Source: an uncultured archaeon
Lineage (GTDB): Archaea > Thermoproteota > Nitrososphaeria > Nitrososphaerales > CALBXV01
Length of the DNA stretch: 6,338 nucleotides
NCBI GenBank assembly: GCA_937890045.1
Contig: CALBXV010000066.1
Location: 1-6,338 of the forward strand
Direction: 5' to 3'
Shown one piece after another: positions 1 through 6,338 of the stretch (positions within the stretch are counted from its first letter, which is position 1; each line of letters starts with the position of its first letter). Below the pieces are notes generated by a model. That model was not told the origin of the DNA, ran no database searches, and saw nothing but the letters and a program-made list of their open reading frames with translations. The translations under genes and the position numbers were made by a program.

Positions 1-13
1 AATAATCATAATT

Positions 14-24
14 CATATATAATT
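14..24 (+). promoter_or_regulatory. Possible TATA box for the uL1-P0 transcript
   Basis: The sequence CATATATAATT contains TATATAA, centred about 43 nt before the uL1 ATG at 62. Archaeal TATA boxes usually sit about 26 nt before the transcription start, which would give a leader of roughly 15-20 nt that includes the GTGA ribosome-binding site. A second AT-rich candidate, TTTAAAATA at 31-39, would put the transcript start almost on the ATG and exclude that site, so I prefer 14-24. In such AT-rich DNA, TATA-like strings are common by chance, and transcription from upstream of the window is also possible. Confidence 0.3.
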
Positions 25-52
25 CAAAAATTTAAAATAATTCTATATAAAA

Positions 53-56
53 GTGA
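53..56 (+). promoter_or_regulatory. Ribosome-binding site GTGA that decides the uL1 start
   Basis: GTGA is complementary to the archaeal 16S 3' end (anti-Shine-Dalgarno UCACCU). It lies 5 nt before the ATG at 62. The same GTGA-N5-ATG arrangement precedes the next gene (724-735). This suggests that the in-frame GTG at 53 is part of the ribosome-binding site rather than the start codon. Confidence 0.6.
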
Positions 57-61
57 ATAAA

Positions 62-721
62 ATGTCTACAATATTAAAATCAATAAATGTTAATGATATG
101 ATTCAAAACTGTAGAACAAATTCTAAAAAACGAAATTTTCTTCAATCTTTTGAATTGTATGTTCTATTGAAAGATATTGATACAAAAAAACAAGATACAA
201 TTATTAACGAATTTATTGTATTACCTAATGAATTTTCTATTAAACAAAAACTCTGTATTTTTGCATCAGGTGACTTAGCTTTAAAAAGTAAAAAAACAGA
301 TGTTGATAAATTGGTAGAGCCTGATGAATTAAATCAAATTATGGAAAATAAAAGAAATGCTAGAAAATTATCTAATAATTTTGATATGTTCCTTGCTGAA
401 CCATCTCTTATGCCTGCAATTGGTAAATCTCTAGGTCAATTTCTTGGACCTAAAAATAAAATGCCCACTCCTATTCCACCTAATGTTGAAATAGCAGATT
501 TTATTAAAAGATTTAAAACTGTAATTAGATTGAAAAGTACAACAAAACAACTTAGTATTTCTTGTAAAGTTGGTGATGATAAAATGGATGATAAACAAGT
601 TACTCAAAATATTGATTTAGTACTTTCTAATATAGTTAAAAAATTACCTTCTGGAATTAATAATATTAAAACTATTATTATTAAATTATCTATGGGTCAA
701 CCAGTTAAATCTAAAATATAA
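62..721 (+). CDS. rpl1: Large-subunit ribosomal protein uL1 (L1)
   Basis: uL1 binds 23S rRNA helices 76-78 and forms the mobile L1 stalk that helps release tRNA from the E site. In several archaea and bacteria it also represses its own mRNA. From the ATG at 62 the protein has 219 residues, a normal archaeal L1 length. The family signature GPKNKMPTPIP is at residues 129-139. The C-terminal SMGQPVK matches the usual TMGPPVK-type ending. An in-frame GTG at 53 would add three residues (MNK), but it overlaps the GTGA ribosome-binding site, and the resulting MSTILK start resembles the MSTVLK start of the next protein, so ATG 62 is preferred. P0 follows after 11 nt, consistent with one transcript. 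Archaeal L11 normally precedes L1, but the window starts too close to check. I recognise no L1-type operator with confidence. Confidence 0.95.
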   Translation: MSTILKSINVNDMIQNCRTNSKKRNFLQSFELYVLLKDIDTKKQDTIINEFIVLPNEFSIKQKLCIFASGDLALKSKKTDVDKLVEPDELNQIMENKRNARKLSNNFDMFLAEPSLMPAIGKSLGQFLGPKNKMPTPIPPNVEIADFIKRFKTVIRLKSTTKQLSISCKVGDDKMDDKQVTQNIDLVLSNIVKKLPSGINNIKTIIIKLSMGQPVKSKI

Positions 722-723
722 AT

Positions 724-727
724 GTGA
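724..727 (+). promoter_or_regulatory. Ribosome-binding site for P0
   Basis: GTGA sits in the 11-nt gap after the uL1 stop and 5 nt before the ATG at 733. It duplicates the spacing seen before uL1 and supports that start and separate initiation of the two cotranscribed genes. Confidence 0.6.
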
Positions 728-732
728 TATAA

Positions 733-1587
733 ATGAGCACTGTTTTAAAAAAAAATATTGAAATAAAAAAGGAAAAAGTAGAAAGTATTAAAGATCTAGC
801 AAAAAACTGGTCTGTTATAGTAGTTACTAAATTACACAAAGTGAGAACTGCTCAAGTTATGGCTATAAGAAAGAGTTTTACAGGTCAAATTATTGTTATA
901 GTGTCTAAAAATCGTCTAACTGATAGAGCTCTTAAAGATACAAAATTACCTAATATTGATAAATTTGCTGAAAAAGTTAAAGGTCAAAATGCATTAATGT
1001 TTACTAATATTAACCCGTTTAAATTAGGTCTGATTTTTGATAAAAATAAAATTGATCTATCTGCTAAAGTTGGTGATATAGCTACAGGTGATATTGTTAT
1101 ATCTGCTGGCAATACTGGTATTCCTGCTGGGCCAGTTTTAAGTGATTTTAAAGAAGCTAAAGTTAAAACACGAATTGATGGAGGTAATATTGTTGTTTCT
1201 GAAGATAGTATAGTTGCCACAACTGGTGATGAATTATCTGGTAAATTGGCTGGATTATTGTCAAAGTTAGGACTTAAACCTATTAAAGCTGGAATGGAAT
1301 TATCTTCAGTATATTGGGAGGGACTAATTCTTGAGGGTGATAATGTTAAAATAAATCCTGATGAATATTCTAAAAATATATCTCAAGCTGTACAAAATTC
1401 TTTTATATTAGCTACTGAAATTACTTATCCTGTTAAAGAAATATTAGAAATTGCAATTCCAAAAATTCATCAAGATGCAATTAATTTAGCTATTAAAATA
1501 AATTATGTCACTGATGAAACTCTAACTAAATTGATTGAAAAGGCAAACATATCTGCAATTAATTTAAACTCTATTACTAGTAAATAA
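733..1587 (+). CDS. rplP0: Large-subunit ribosomal protein uL10 / acidic protein P0 (tail-less)
   Basis: P0 anchors the ribosomal stalk: its N-terminal domain binds 23S rRNA near L11, and its C-terminal spine helices carry L12/P1 dimers that recruit elongation factors. The protein has 284 residues. Family hallmarks are the N-terminal LHKVRTAQ and VSKNRLTDRAL segments (about residues 34-70). The archaeal/eukaryal insertion domain follows, with GNTGIPAGP from residue 126, TRIDGG, and LSKLGLKPI. The C-terminal helices (about 215-284) appear to hold three segments, broken at YPVKE and YVTDET, where L12 dimers would dock. The protein then ends at SITSK. The Glu/Lys-rich hinge and GLxxLFG-like tail that end longer archaeal and eukaryal P0 proteins are missing. 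The sequence after the stop encodes no such tail in any frame, so this is not a simple frameshift. I recall thaumarchaeal P0 proteins being similarly short, but cannot verify it. Confidence 0.95.
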   Translation: MSTVLKKNIEIKKEKVESIKDLAKNWSVIVVTKLHKVRTAQVMAIRKSFTGQIIVIVSKNRLTDRALKDTKLPNIDKFAEKVKGQNALMFTNINPFKLGLIFDKNKIDLSAKVGDIATGDIVISAGNTGIPAGPVLSDFKEAKVKTRIDGGNIVVSEDSIVATTGDELSGKLAGLLSKLGLKPIKAGMELSSVYWEGLILEGDNVKINPDEYSKNISQAVQNSFILATEITYPVKEILEIAIPKIHQDAINLAIKINYVTDETLTKLIEKANISAINLNSITSK

Positions 1588-1605
1588 TTTACATCATAGT
1601 AATAA

Positions 1606-1627
1606 TTTTCTTGTTATGTTTTTGTTC
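1606..1627 (+). terminator. Probable U-rich archaeal terminator after P0
   Basis: A T-rich stretch on the + strand with runs of four and five T starts 19 nt after the P0 stop. Archaeal RNA polymerase terminates at such U-tracts without a stable hairpin. Its place between convergent genes supports the call, but background AT richness weakens it. For L12 on the minus strand I see only weak T-tracts (about 1650-1662), not enough for a separate call. Confidence 0.4.
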
Positions 1628-1682
1628 ATTATTTATACTATAGCTTAAATGAATTAAAATATTGAAAGTTGATTATTTCTAT

Positions 1683-2009
1683 TTAACCAAATAATCCTGA
1701 TAGACCTTCTAAAGCTTCTTCTTCTTTTGCACCATCTTCTTCTTTTGCTGCCTCTTTTTCTGCTGGTTTTTTATCAGCCTTTTGGTCTCCTGTTTCTGAT
1801 GTACTTGTGGCAGGTTGTGCAACTGTGGTTGTTACGTTAGTGTTTTTCAAAGCTTCTTCTATGTTTACTTCACCTAAAGAAGCTACTAATGCCTTAATTT
1901 TTACTTCGTCAGCTTTTATTCCTGTAGCAGAAATAACTTTCTTGATATTTTCTTCATCTATTGGTTTTTCTAATTTATGTAATAATAACGCGGCGTAAAT
2001 GTATTCCAT
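1683..2009 (-). CDS. rpl12: Ribosomal stalk protein L12 / P1
   Basis: This is the archaeal P1-type stalk protein. Dimers bind the P0 spine, and the flexible tails contact translation GTPases such as EF-1A and EF-2. The 108 residues show the standard layout. A helical dimerisation domain spans about 1-58 (MEYIYAALLLHKL; IKKVISATGIKADEVKIKALVASL; VNIEEAL). A Thr/Ala/Pro linker follows at about 59-75. A Lys/Glu-rich hinge (76-99) leads to the factor-binding end EGLSGLFG at 101-108, the counterpart of the eukaryal GFGLFD ending. The ATG at 2009 is the only sensible start, because MEYIYAAL is the typical archaeal N-terminus. Archaeal order is normally L11-L1-P0-L12 on one strand, but here L12 is reversed, converging on P0 and diverging from alaS, so it must have its own promoter. 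Codon use resembles its neighbours, giving no sign of foreign origin. Confidence 0.95.
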   Translation of the reverse strand: MEYIYAALLLHKLEKPIDEENIKKVISATGIKADEVKIKALVASLGEVNIEEALKNTNVTTTVAQPATSTSETGDQKADKKPAEKEAAKEEDGAKEEEALEGLSGLFG

Positions 2010-2045
2010 TTTCTATTCATCTAGATTTCAAAAATAGAATATAGT

Positions 2046-2053
2046 TATTTAAA
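2046..2053 (-). promoter_or_regulatory. TATA box for L12
   Basis: Read on the minus strand this is TTTAAATA, a perfect match to the archaeal box A consensus TTTAWATA, within AATTTTAAATAACT. Its centre is about 40 nt before the L12 ATG, which predicts a transcript start near 2023 and a leader of about 14 nt containing a weak GATGA-type ribosome-binding site. L12 is isolated on this strand and needs its own promoter, which supports the call. Confidence 0.5.
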
Positions 2054-2119
2054 ATTTATGAATATTTTGGGATATTTTTGCTAAAAACTAAATATTTCTT
2101 TTATTATGCTAGACATATC

Positions 2120-2151
2120 AAATATTTAATATATGTTTAAAATATTTAATA
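2120..2151 (+). repeat. 12-bp direct repeat, 20-bp period, upstream of alaS
   Basis: AAATATTTAATA occurs perfectly at 2120-2131 and again at 2140-2151. The copies start exactly 20 bp apart, about two helical turns, so they would lie on the same DNA face. They overlap the predicted alaS core promoter. The copies contain only A and T, so chance is a serious alternative. Confidence 0.45.
2125..2133 (+). promoter_or_regulatory. Possible TATA box for alaS-leuS
   Basis: TTTAATATA is centred about 40 nt before the alaS ATG at 2169, the same distance as the L12 TATA box on the other strand. This would give a start near 2155 and a leader of about 14 nt. TTTAAAATA at 2136-2144 is an alternative that would give an almost leaderless mRNA. 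The ribosome-binding signal before alaS is weak (TGA at 2160-2162), so leaderless initiation cannot be excluded. Confidence 0.35.
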
Positions 2152-2168
2152 AGATAATCTGAATAAAA

Positions 2169-4901
2169 ATGAATACTAAAGATATCCTAAGAAAAAAATT
2201 TTCAGACCATTTTGAAAAATATTATAAGGTTGAATTATTTGATAAAGAAGGATTTACTAGAAAAAAATGTAAATCTTGTGGTAAATTTTTTTGGAATCTA
2301 ACTGATACAGATGTTTGTCCAGATCAGCCATGTTCAAGTTATACTTTTATTGGAAATTCAATTGGTAAAAAACTTGATTATATAAATACATGGAAAACAA
2401 TCAAAACTTTTTTTCAAGATAATAATCATAAAATAATTAATCGATATCCTGTGGTTTCCAGATGGAGAACAGACTTGTATTTTACTGTAGCTTCTATTAT
2501 AAATTTCCAAAGAATTGCAGGTGATCAAATTGCTTTTCAATTTCCAAGTAATCCACTTCTTGTACCTCAAATCTGTTTAAGATTTAATGATATTCAAAAT
2601 GTTGGGATATCTGGTAAACATCTAACTTCATTTTGTATGGTTGGTCAACATAGTATAAATAATGAAAACGGATATTGGAAAGATGAATGTATTAATCTAG
2701 ATTTTGAATTATTAACAAATAGATTTTCTATACCTAAAAATGAAATATCTTTTGTTGAAGATGTTTGGCTAGGCCATGGGGCATTTGGATACTCATTAGA
2801 ATTTTTTGTTAGAGGTCTAGAATTAGGTAATGCTGTTTTTACTAGTTATAAAGGCAATCCCAATAATTATCAAACGCTTTCTACCCCTGTTATAGATATG
2901 GGTGCAGGTCTGGAAAGATTTACTTGGTTAACTCAAGGAACTCCTACTATTTATGACTCAATATTTGAACCAGTGTTAAAATTTCTGTTAAAAAATACTG
3001 GAATTACTTACGATGTTAAATTATTATCTAAATATAGTATTTTATCCTCACCATTTAATTGGGAATCTAATCAAGATATATCTAATCTTAAATCAATTGT
3101 AATAGAAAAATTGTCTATTACTAATGAAGAATTCGATTCTAAAATTGAAAGTATGCAATCAATTTATAGCTTAGCTGATCATGTTCGAACTTTAATATTT
3201 GGAATAGCTGATGGTTGTATTCCAAGTAATGTAGGCGGTGGATATAATTTACGTGTTCTATTAAGAAGAGCTCTTGCTATTATTAAAATAAATAATTGGG
3301 ACTTTGATTTATTTGACGTTGCTAATATTCATATAAATTATCTTAAATACATGTATCCTGAATTAGAAGAAAAGAAATCTGAAATACATAAGATTATTCA
3401 AGTAGAAGAAAATCACTATAAAAATTCTGTTAATCGTGTTAATGAAATTTTAAGTAGTATATCTAATTCAAAAAAAGAACTAACTGAGGAACAAGTAATT
3501 CAATTTTATGATTCTGATGGCATTACTCCAGAAGTTTTTCAGCAATACGGTATAAATATTAATATCTCTAATGATTTTTATTCGAAAGTTACTGCTAGGC
3601 ATCCAAAATTAAAAAATGATGTCAAATCTCTTAATATTGATTTAAATTCTGTTGATAGTACAAAATTGTTATTCTATTCGAATCAATATGAATATAAATT
3701 TAAAGCTATTGTGATTAAAATTATTAATAAAAATCTTATTGTGTTAGATAAAACTCATTTTTATCCAAGAGGCGGTGGTCAAGAACCTGATACTGGATTA
3801 ATAGATAATTGTAAAATTGTTGATGTTGTAAAAGAAGGCACTGTTGTTCTACACAAAGTAGAAAATTGTAAATTAAACGAGGGTGACATAGTTCAATGTA
3901 AAATTAATCAAGATAATCGAAAATCTATTATGAAACATCATACTTCAACTCATATAATAAATAAATCTGCTAAAACTGTTCTTGGCTCTTGGATCTGGCA
4001 ACATTCTGCGTTTAAAGATTATGATAAAGGAAGAATAGATGTAACTCACTATTCTAATTTAAGTAATGAAGAATTAAATAAAATCGAGTTGCTAGCAAAT
4101 AACATTGTTCAACAAAACCTCCCTGTTATATGTCAATATATGGATAAAGATAAAGCAGAAAATAAATATGGATTTTCTCTTTATCAAGGGGGTGTTCCGC
4201 CAGATAAAAAAATTCGATTGATATCTATAGGTGATTTTGATATAGAGGCATGTGGAGGAACTCATGTAAATAATACTGGTGAAATTGGACTAATTAAAAT
4301 CATTAAAACAGAAAGAATTCAAGATGGAGTTATCCGTATTGAATTTGTCTCTGGAAATAAAGCCATTTCTTATATTCAAAATAACGAACTTATTATAAAT
4401 AAATCTGCTAATATTCTTGAATCTCCTAAAGATAACCTATTTGATAATCTCGTCTCTATGCAAAATAAATTTAATGAATCTAAAAGAATTTCTAAATCAA
4501 TTATTAAAAAATATTCTAATTCTATTGTAAAACAAACTTTTGAAATTGCAAATGATTATAAAAACTATAAAATTTATGTTCTATATGATAAGGAATTAAA
4601 TTATGATGTACATATTAATATTGGTGATTTAGCAGTCGCTAAATATGCAAATCTTATTTATTGTGTCCTATTATCTGTTAAAGATAAAACTCAGATACTT
4701 GTTTTCTGTGGGAGTAACCTACAAAAAAAAGGTATTATAGCTAATAATCTCATAACTCCTGTCGCTGAGTATCTTCATGGTTCTGGTGGTGGAACTTCTA
4801 GATTTGCACAAGGAGGTGGAAAACTTGTTGAACAACCTAATTTAATTGATGAAAAGATTACTGATTTAATTAAAAAATTTATTGATAAAAAAGGTATTTA
4901 A
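2169..4901 (+). CDS. alaS: Alanyl-tRNA synthetase, archaeal type
   Basis: AlaRS joins alanine to tRNA-Ala and hydrolyses mischarged Ser- and Gly-tRNA-Ala. At 910 residues it is a full-length archaeal enzyme. The archaeal N-terminal Cys-rich element has C34, C37, C50 and C55. The class II catalytic core follows, with RYPVVSRWRTDLYF, the SNPLLVPQICLRFNDIQNVG region and DMGAGLERF. A tRNA-recognition region carries GGGYNLRVLLRRA from residue 356. The editing domain has YPRGGGQ, then the zinc motif HHTSTH (H591 and H595) and CGGTH (C695 and H699), so the proofreading site looks intact. The C-terminal domain contains GGGTSRFAQGGG near residues 873-884. The ATG at 2169 fits the family's N-terminus. 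It diverges from L12 across 159 nt and is followed by leuS after one base. No frameshift or missing motif is seen. Confidence 0.97.
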   Translation: MNTKDILRKKFSDHFEKYYKVELFDKEGFTRKKCKSCGKFFWNLTDTDVCPDQPCSSYTFIGNSIGKKLDYINTWKTIKTFFQDNNHKIINRYPVVSRWRTDLYFTVASIINFQRIAGDQIAFQFPSNPLLVPQICLRFNDIQNVGISGKHLTSFCMVGQHSINNENGYWKDECINLDFELLTNRFSIPKNEISFVEDVWLGHGAFGYSLEFFVRGLELGNAVFTSYKGNPNNYQTLSTPVIDMGAGLERFTWLTQGTPTIYDSIFEPVLKFLLKNTGITYDVKLLSKYSILSSPFNWESNQDISNLKSIVIEKLSITNEEFDSKIESMQSIYSLADHVRTLIFGIADGCIPSNVGGGYNLRVLLRRALAIIKINNWDFDLFDVANIHINYLKYMYPELEEKKSEIHKIIQVEENHYKNSVNRVNEILSSISNSKKELTEEQVIQFYDSDGITPEVFQQYGININISNDFYSKVTARHPKLKNDVKSLNIDLNSVDSTKLLFYSNQYEYKFKAIVIKIINKNLIVLDKTHFYPRGGGQEPDTGLIDNCKIVDVVKEGTVVLHKVENCKLNEGDIVQCKINQDNRKSIMKHHTSTHIINKSAKTVLGSWIWQHSAFKDYDKGRIDVTHYSNLSNEELNKIELLANNIVQQNLPVICQYMDKDKAENKYGFSLYQGGVPPDKKIRLISIGDFDIEACGGTHVNNTGEIGLIKIIKTERIQDGVIRIEFVSGNKAISYIQNNELIINKSANILESPKDNLFDNLVSMQNKFNESKRISKSIIKKYSNSIVKQTFEIANDYKNYKIYVLYDKELNYDVHINIGDLAVAKYANLIYCVLLSVKDKTQILVFCGSNLQKKGIIANNLITPVAEYLHGSGGGTSRFAQGGGKLVEQPNLIDEKITDLIKKFIDKKGI
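4892..4895 (+). promoter_or_regulatory. Ribosome-binding site for leuS inside the end of alaS
   Basis: AGGT lies within the last codons of alaS, 7 nt before the leuS ATG at 4903, and pairs with part of the archaeal anti-Shine-Dalgarno sequence. It supports that start and indicates initiation on the alaS mRNA, possibly coupled to alaS termination. Confidence 0.5.
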
Positions 4902-4902
4902 T

Positions 4903-6338
4903 ATGGAAATTAATTGGCATGATATAGAAAACAAATGGAAAAAAAAATGGCGTAAATCTCATATATATGAGTCTGATCCTACTCCTGGAAAACCAAAGTT
5001 CTTTCTAACTGTTGCATATCCTTATCCTAATTCACCTCAACATATTGGACATGGAAGAACTTATACTATTGCTGATGTTTATTCTAGATATAAACGTATG
5101 TGCGGTTATAATGTATTATTTCCTATGGCCTTTCATTATACTGGTACGCCAATCATTGCAATGTCTAAAAGACTAAAGAACGGTGATAAAGATCTTATTG
5201 AAACTTTTGTAAATGTATATAAAATACCTAAAGATTATCTCAAAAATTTTTATAACCCTATTAATATTGCAAAATATTTCCATAATGAAATCAAATTAGG
5301 TATGGATGCTATGGGATATGGAATAGATTGGAGAAGAGAATTTACTACTGTTGATTCTCAATATAGTAAATTTATTACTTGGCAATTTGACACTCTTTAT
5401 AAAAAAAAATTAATCAGTCAAGGTAGTCATCCTGTTGGTTGGTGTCCAACTGATGGAAATCCTGTAGGTCAACATGACACATTAGGTGATAAAGAACCTG
5501 ACATTGGCGAATATTTCTTAATTAAATTTTCTTTTGATGGATGTAAGATTCCTACAGCTACTTTAAGACCTGAGACATTATTTGGAGTTACAAATATATG
5601 GATTAAACCTGATGTTATATATCTAAAAATTAAATTAAATGATGAAACATGGATTGTAAGTGAAGAATGTGTTCAAAAACTTAAACATCTTAATTATAAT
5701 GTGTTGAAAATAGGTGAAATTAAAGGCTCTGAAATTGTAGGAAAATATGTTATTAATCCTGTTAATAATAAATCCACTCCTATTTTACCTGCTGATTTTG
5801 TAGACCCTGAAAATGGCACTGGAATAGTTATGTCTGTGCCTGCTCATGCTCCTTTCGACTTACAAGCTCTTAACGATCTGAAGAACAATCTTGACCATAT
5901 AAAATCATATGATATTCCAGTTGAAATAATTAAACAAATTGAAATTATTACTGTTATCGAATCTCCTGGATACTCTCAAATTCCTGCACAAGATTTATTG
6001 TTGAAAATGAATATCACTGATCAAAATGATCCTAAGTTAGAATCTATATCTGCAAAACTTTACGCTCATGAATTTCATTCTGGTATAATGAAAAATAATT
6101 GTGGAAAATATTCTAAAACTAAAGCTGATTCAGCTCGTGAAATGATAAAAAATGATTTGACTAATAATGATAATGGATTTGTATTATATGAAATTATGAA
6201 TAAACCATTGTTATGTCGTTGTGGCACCAAATGTGTAGTAAAAATTTTTGAGGAACAATGGTTTCTTAACTATAATCTAGAAAAATGGAAAAAAATCGCT
6301 CGTCTTTGCTCAAAAAATATTAATTTTATTCCTAGTGA
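4903..6338 (+). CDS. leuS: Leucyl-tRNA synthetase, archaeal type (partial, N-terminal half)
   Basis: LeuRS charges tRNA-Leu and clears mischarged tRNAs in its CP1 editing domain. The frame is open from ATG 4903 to the window edge: 478 complete codons of an archaeal protein usually about 930-970 residues. The start MEINWHDIENKWKKKW is typical of class I LeuRS. The ATP-binding HIGH motif is exact at residues 47-50, after AYPYPNSPQ, and is followed by FPMAFHYTGTPI, typical of archaeal/eukaryal LeuRS. The editing domain has the threonine-rich TATLRPET (218-225) and GTGIVMSVPAHAPFD (305-319), with the conserved Asp319 present. CRCGT near 438-442 and the EQWF segment mark the return to the catalytic fold. 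The KMSKS loop and anticodon domain lie beyond the window. Its start is 1 nt after the alaS stop, so the two are very likely cotranscribed. It is not the isoleucyl or valyl enzyme, because the VPAHAPFD form of the editing motif is LeuRS-like. Confidence 0.95.
   Translation, partial: MEINWHDIENKWKKKWRKSHIYESDPTPGKPKFFLTVAYPYPNSPQHIGHGRTYTIADVYSRYKRMCGYNVLFPMAFHYTGTPIIAMSKRLKNGDKDLIETFVNVYKIPKDYLKNFYNPINIAKYFHNEIKLGMDAMGYGIDWRREFTTVDSQYSKFITWQFDTLYKKKLISQGSHPVGWCPTDGNPVGQHDTLGDKEPDIGEYFLIKFSFDGCKIPTATLRPETLFGVTNIWIKPDVIYLKIKLNDETWIVSEECVQKLKHLNYNVLKIGEIKGSEIVGKYVINPVNNKSTPILPADFVDPENGTGIVMSVPAHAPFDLQALNDLKNNLDHIKSYDIPVEIIKQIEIITVIESPGYSQIPAQDLLLKMNITDQNDPKLESISAKLYAHEFHSGIMKNNCGKYSKTKADSAREMIKNDLTNNDNGFVLYEIMNKPLLCRCGTKCVVKIFEEQWFLNYNLEKWKKIARLCSKNINFIPS

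Noticed and set aside
1..60. Open reading frame from the window edge ending at TAA 58-60, one base before the uL1 ATG, possibly the end of an upstream gene such as L11
   Set aside because: The 19 encoded residues do not resemble an L11 C-terminus and the stretch looks like AT-rich noncoding DNA with promoter-like boxes. Sequence to the left would settle it.
62..150. Possible uL1 autoregulatory binding site in its own mRNA, as known in Methanococcus
   Set aside because: I could not find a stem with the expected asymmetric internal loop matching the 23S rRNA target. Folding the leader and comparing it with helix 77 of this organism's 23S rRNA would be needed.
984..1220. Open frame on the minus strand inside P0 (78 codons)
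   Set aside because: It lies wholly within the well-supported P0 gene, resembles no family I know, and arises from the low stop-codon density on the opposite strand.
1588..1682. Remnant of a P0 acidic tail or a frameshift at the P0 3' end
   Set aside because: No frame encodes a Glu/Lys-rich stretch or a GLxxLFG-like ending here. The region is T-rich noncoding sequence.
1807..1998. Open frame on the plus strand opposite L12 (63 codons)
   Set aside because: It is antisense to the recognisable L12 gene, with no ribosome-binding site or known domain.
2011..2039. Inverted repeat TTCTATT / AATAGAA with a 15-nt loop just before the L12 start, a possible leader hairpin
   Set aside because: It has only one G-C pair, so it would be very unstable. 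The predicted L12 transcript start near 2023 would exclude half of it.
2358..2570. Open frame on the minus strand inside alaS (70 codons)
   Set aside because: It overlaps conserved AlaRS catalytic-core sequence and shows no protein features of its own.

Overview
The window is a dense, very AT-rich archaeal stretch (roughly a quarter G+C, estimated by eye) made up entirely of translation genes. The proteins are of archaeal type: a uL1 with the GPxxKMPxPxP signature, a P0-type uL10, a P1-type L12 with an acidic hinge ending in GLSGLFG, an archaeal-class alanyl-tRNA synthetase with an extra N-terminal Cys-rich element, and an archaeal/eukaryal-type leucyl-tRNA synthetase. TATA-like boxes about 40 nt before the start codons also fit an archaeon. 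The short, tail-less P0 and the L12 style make me suspect a thaumarchaeal (Nitrososphaerota) relative with unusually low GC. The phylum is an inference from memory, not something the sequence proves.

Layout: nt 1-61 hold a probable promoter and leader. Ribosomal proteins uL1 (62-721, +) and uL10/P0 (733-1587, +) follow as a tight pair, each preceded by the same GTGA-N5-ATG signal. A short T-rich gap (1588-1682) separates P0 from the stalk protein L12/P1, which lies on the minus strand (1683-2009) and converges on P0. A 159-nt AT-rich gap (2010-2168) holds back-to-back promoters for L12 (-) and alaS (+). alaS (2169-4901, +) is complete. leuS starts one base after its stop codon (4903) and runs off the right edge with about the first half of the protein.

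uL1 forms the mobile L1 stalk at the E site. P0 is the base of the factor-binding stalk and carries dimers of L12/P1, whose tails recruit translation GTPases. AlaRS and LeuRS charge tRNAs, and both retain their proofreading domains. I found no mobile element, CRISPR array, tRNA or rRNA. The points most worth a second look are L12 sitting inverted within an otherwise standard ribosomal cluster, the absence of the acidic tail on P0, and the tight alaS-leuS junction. I do not see a clearly novel biological system here.
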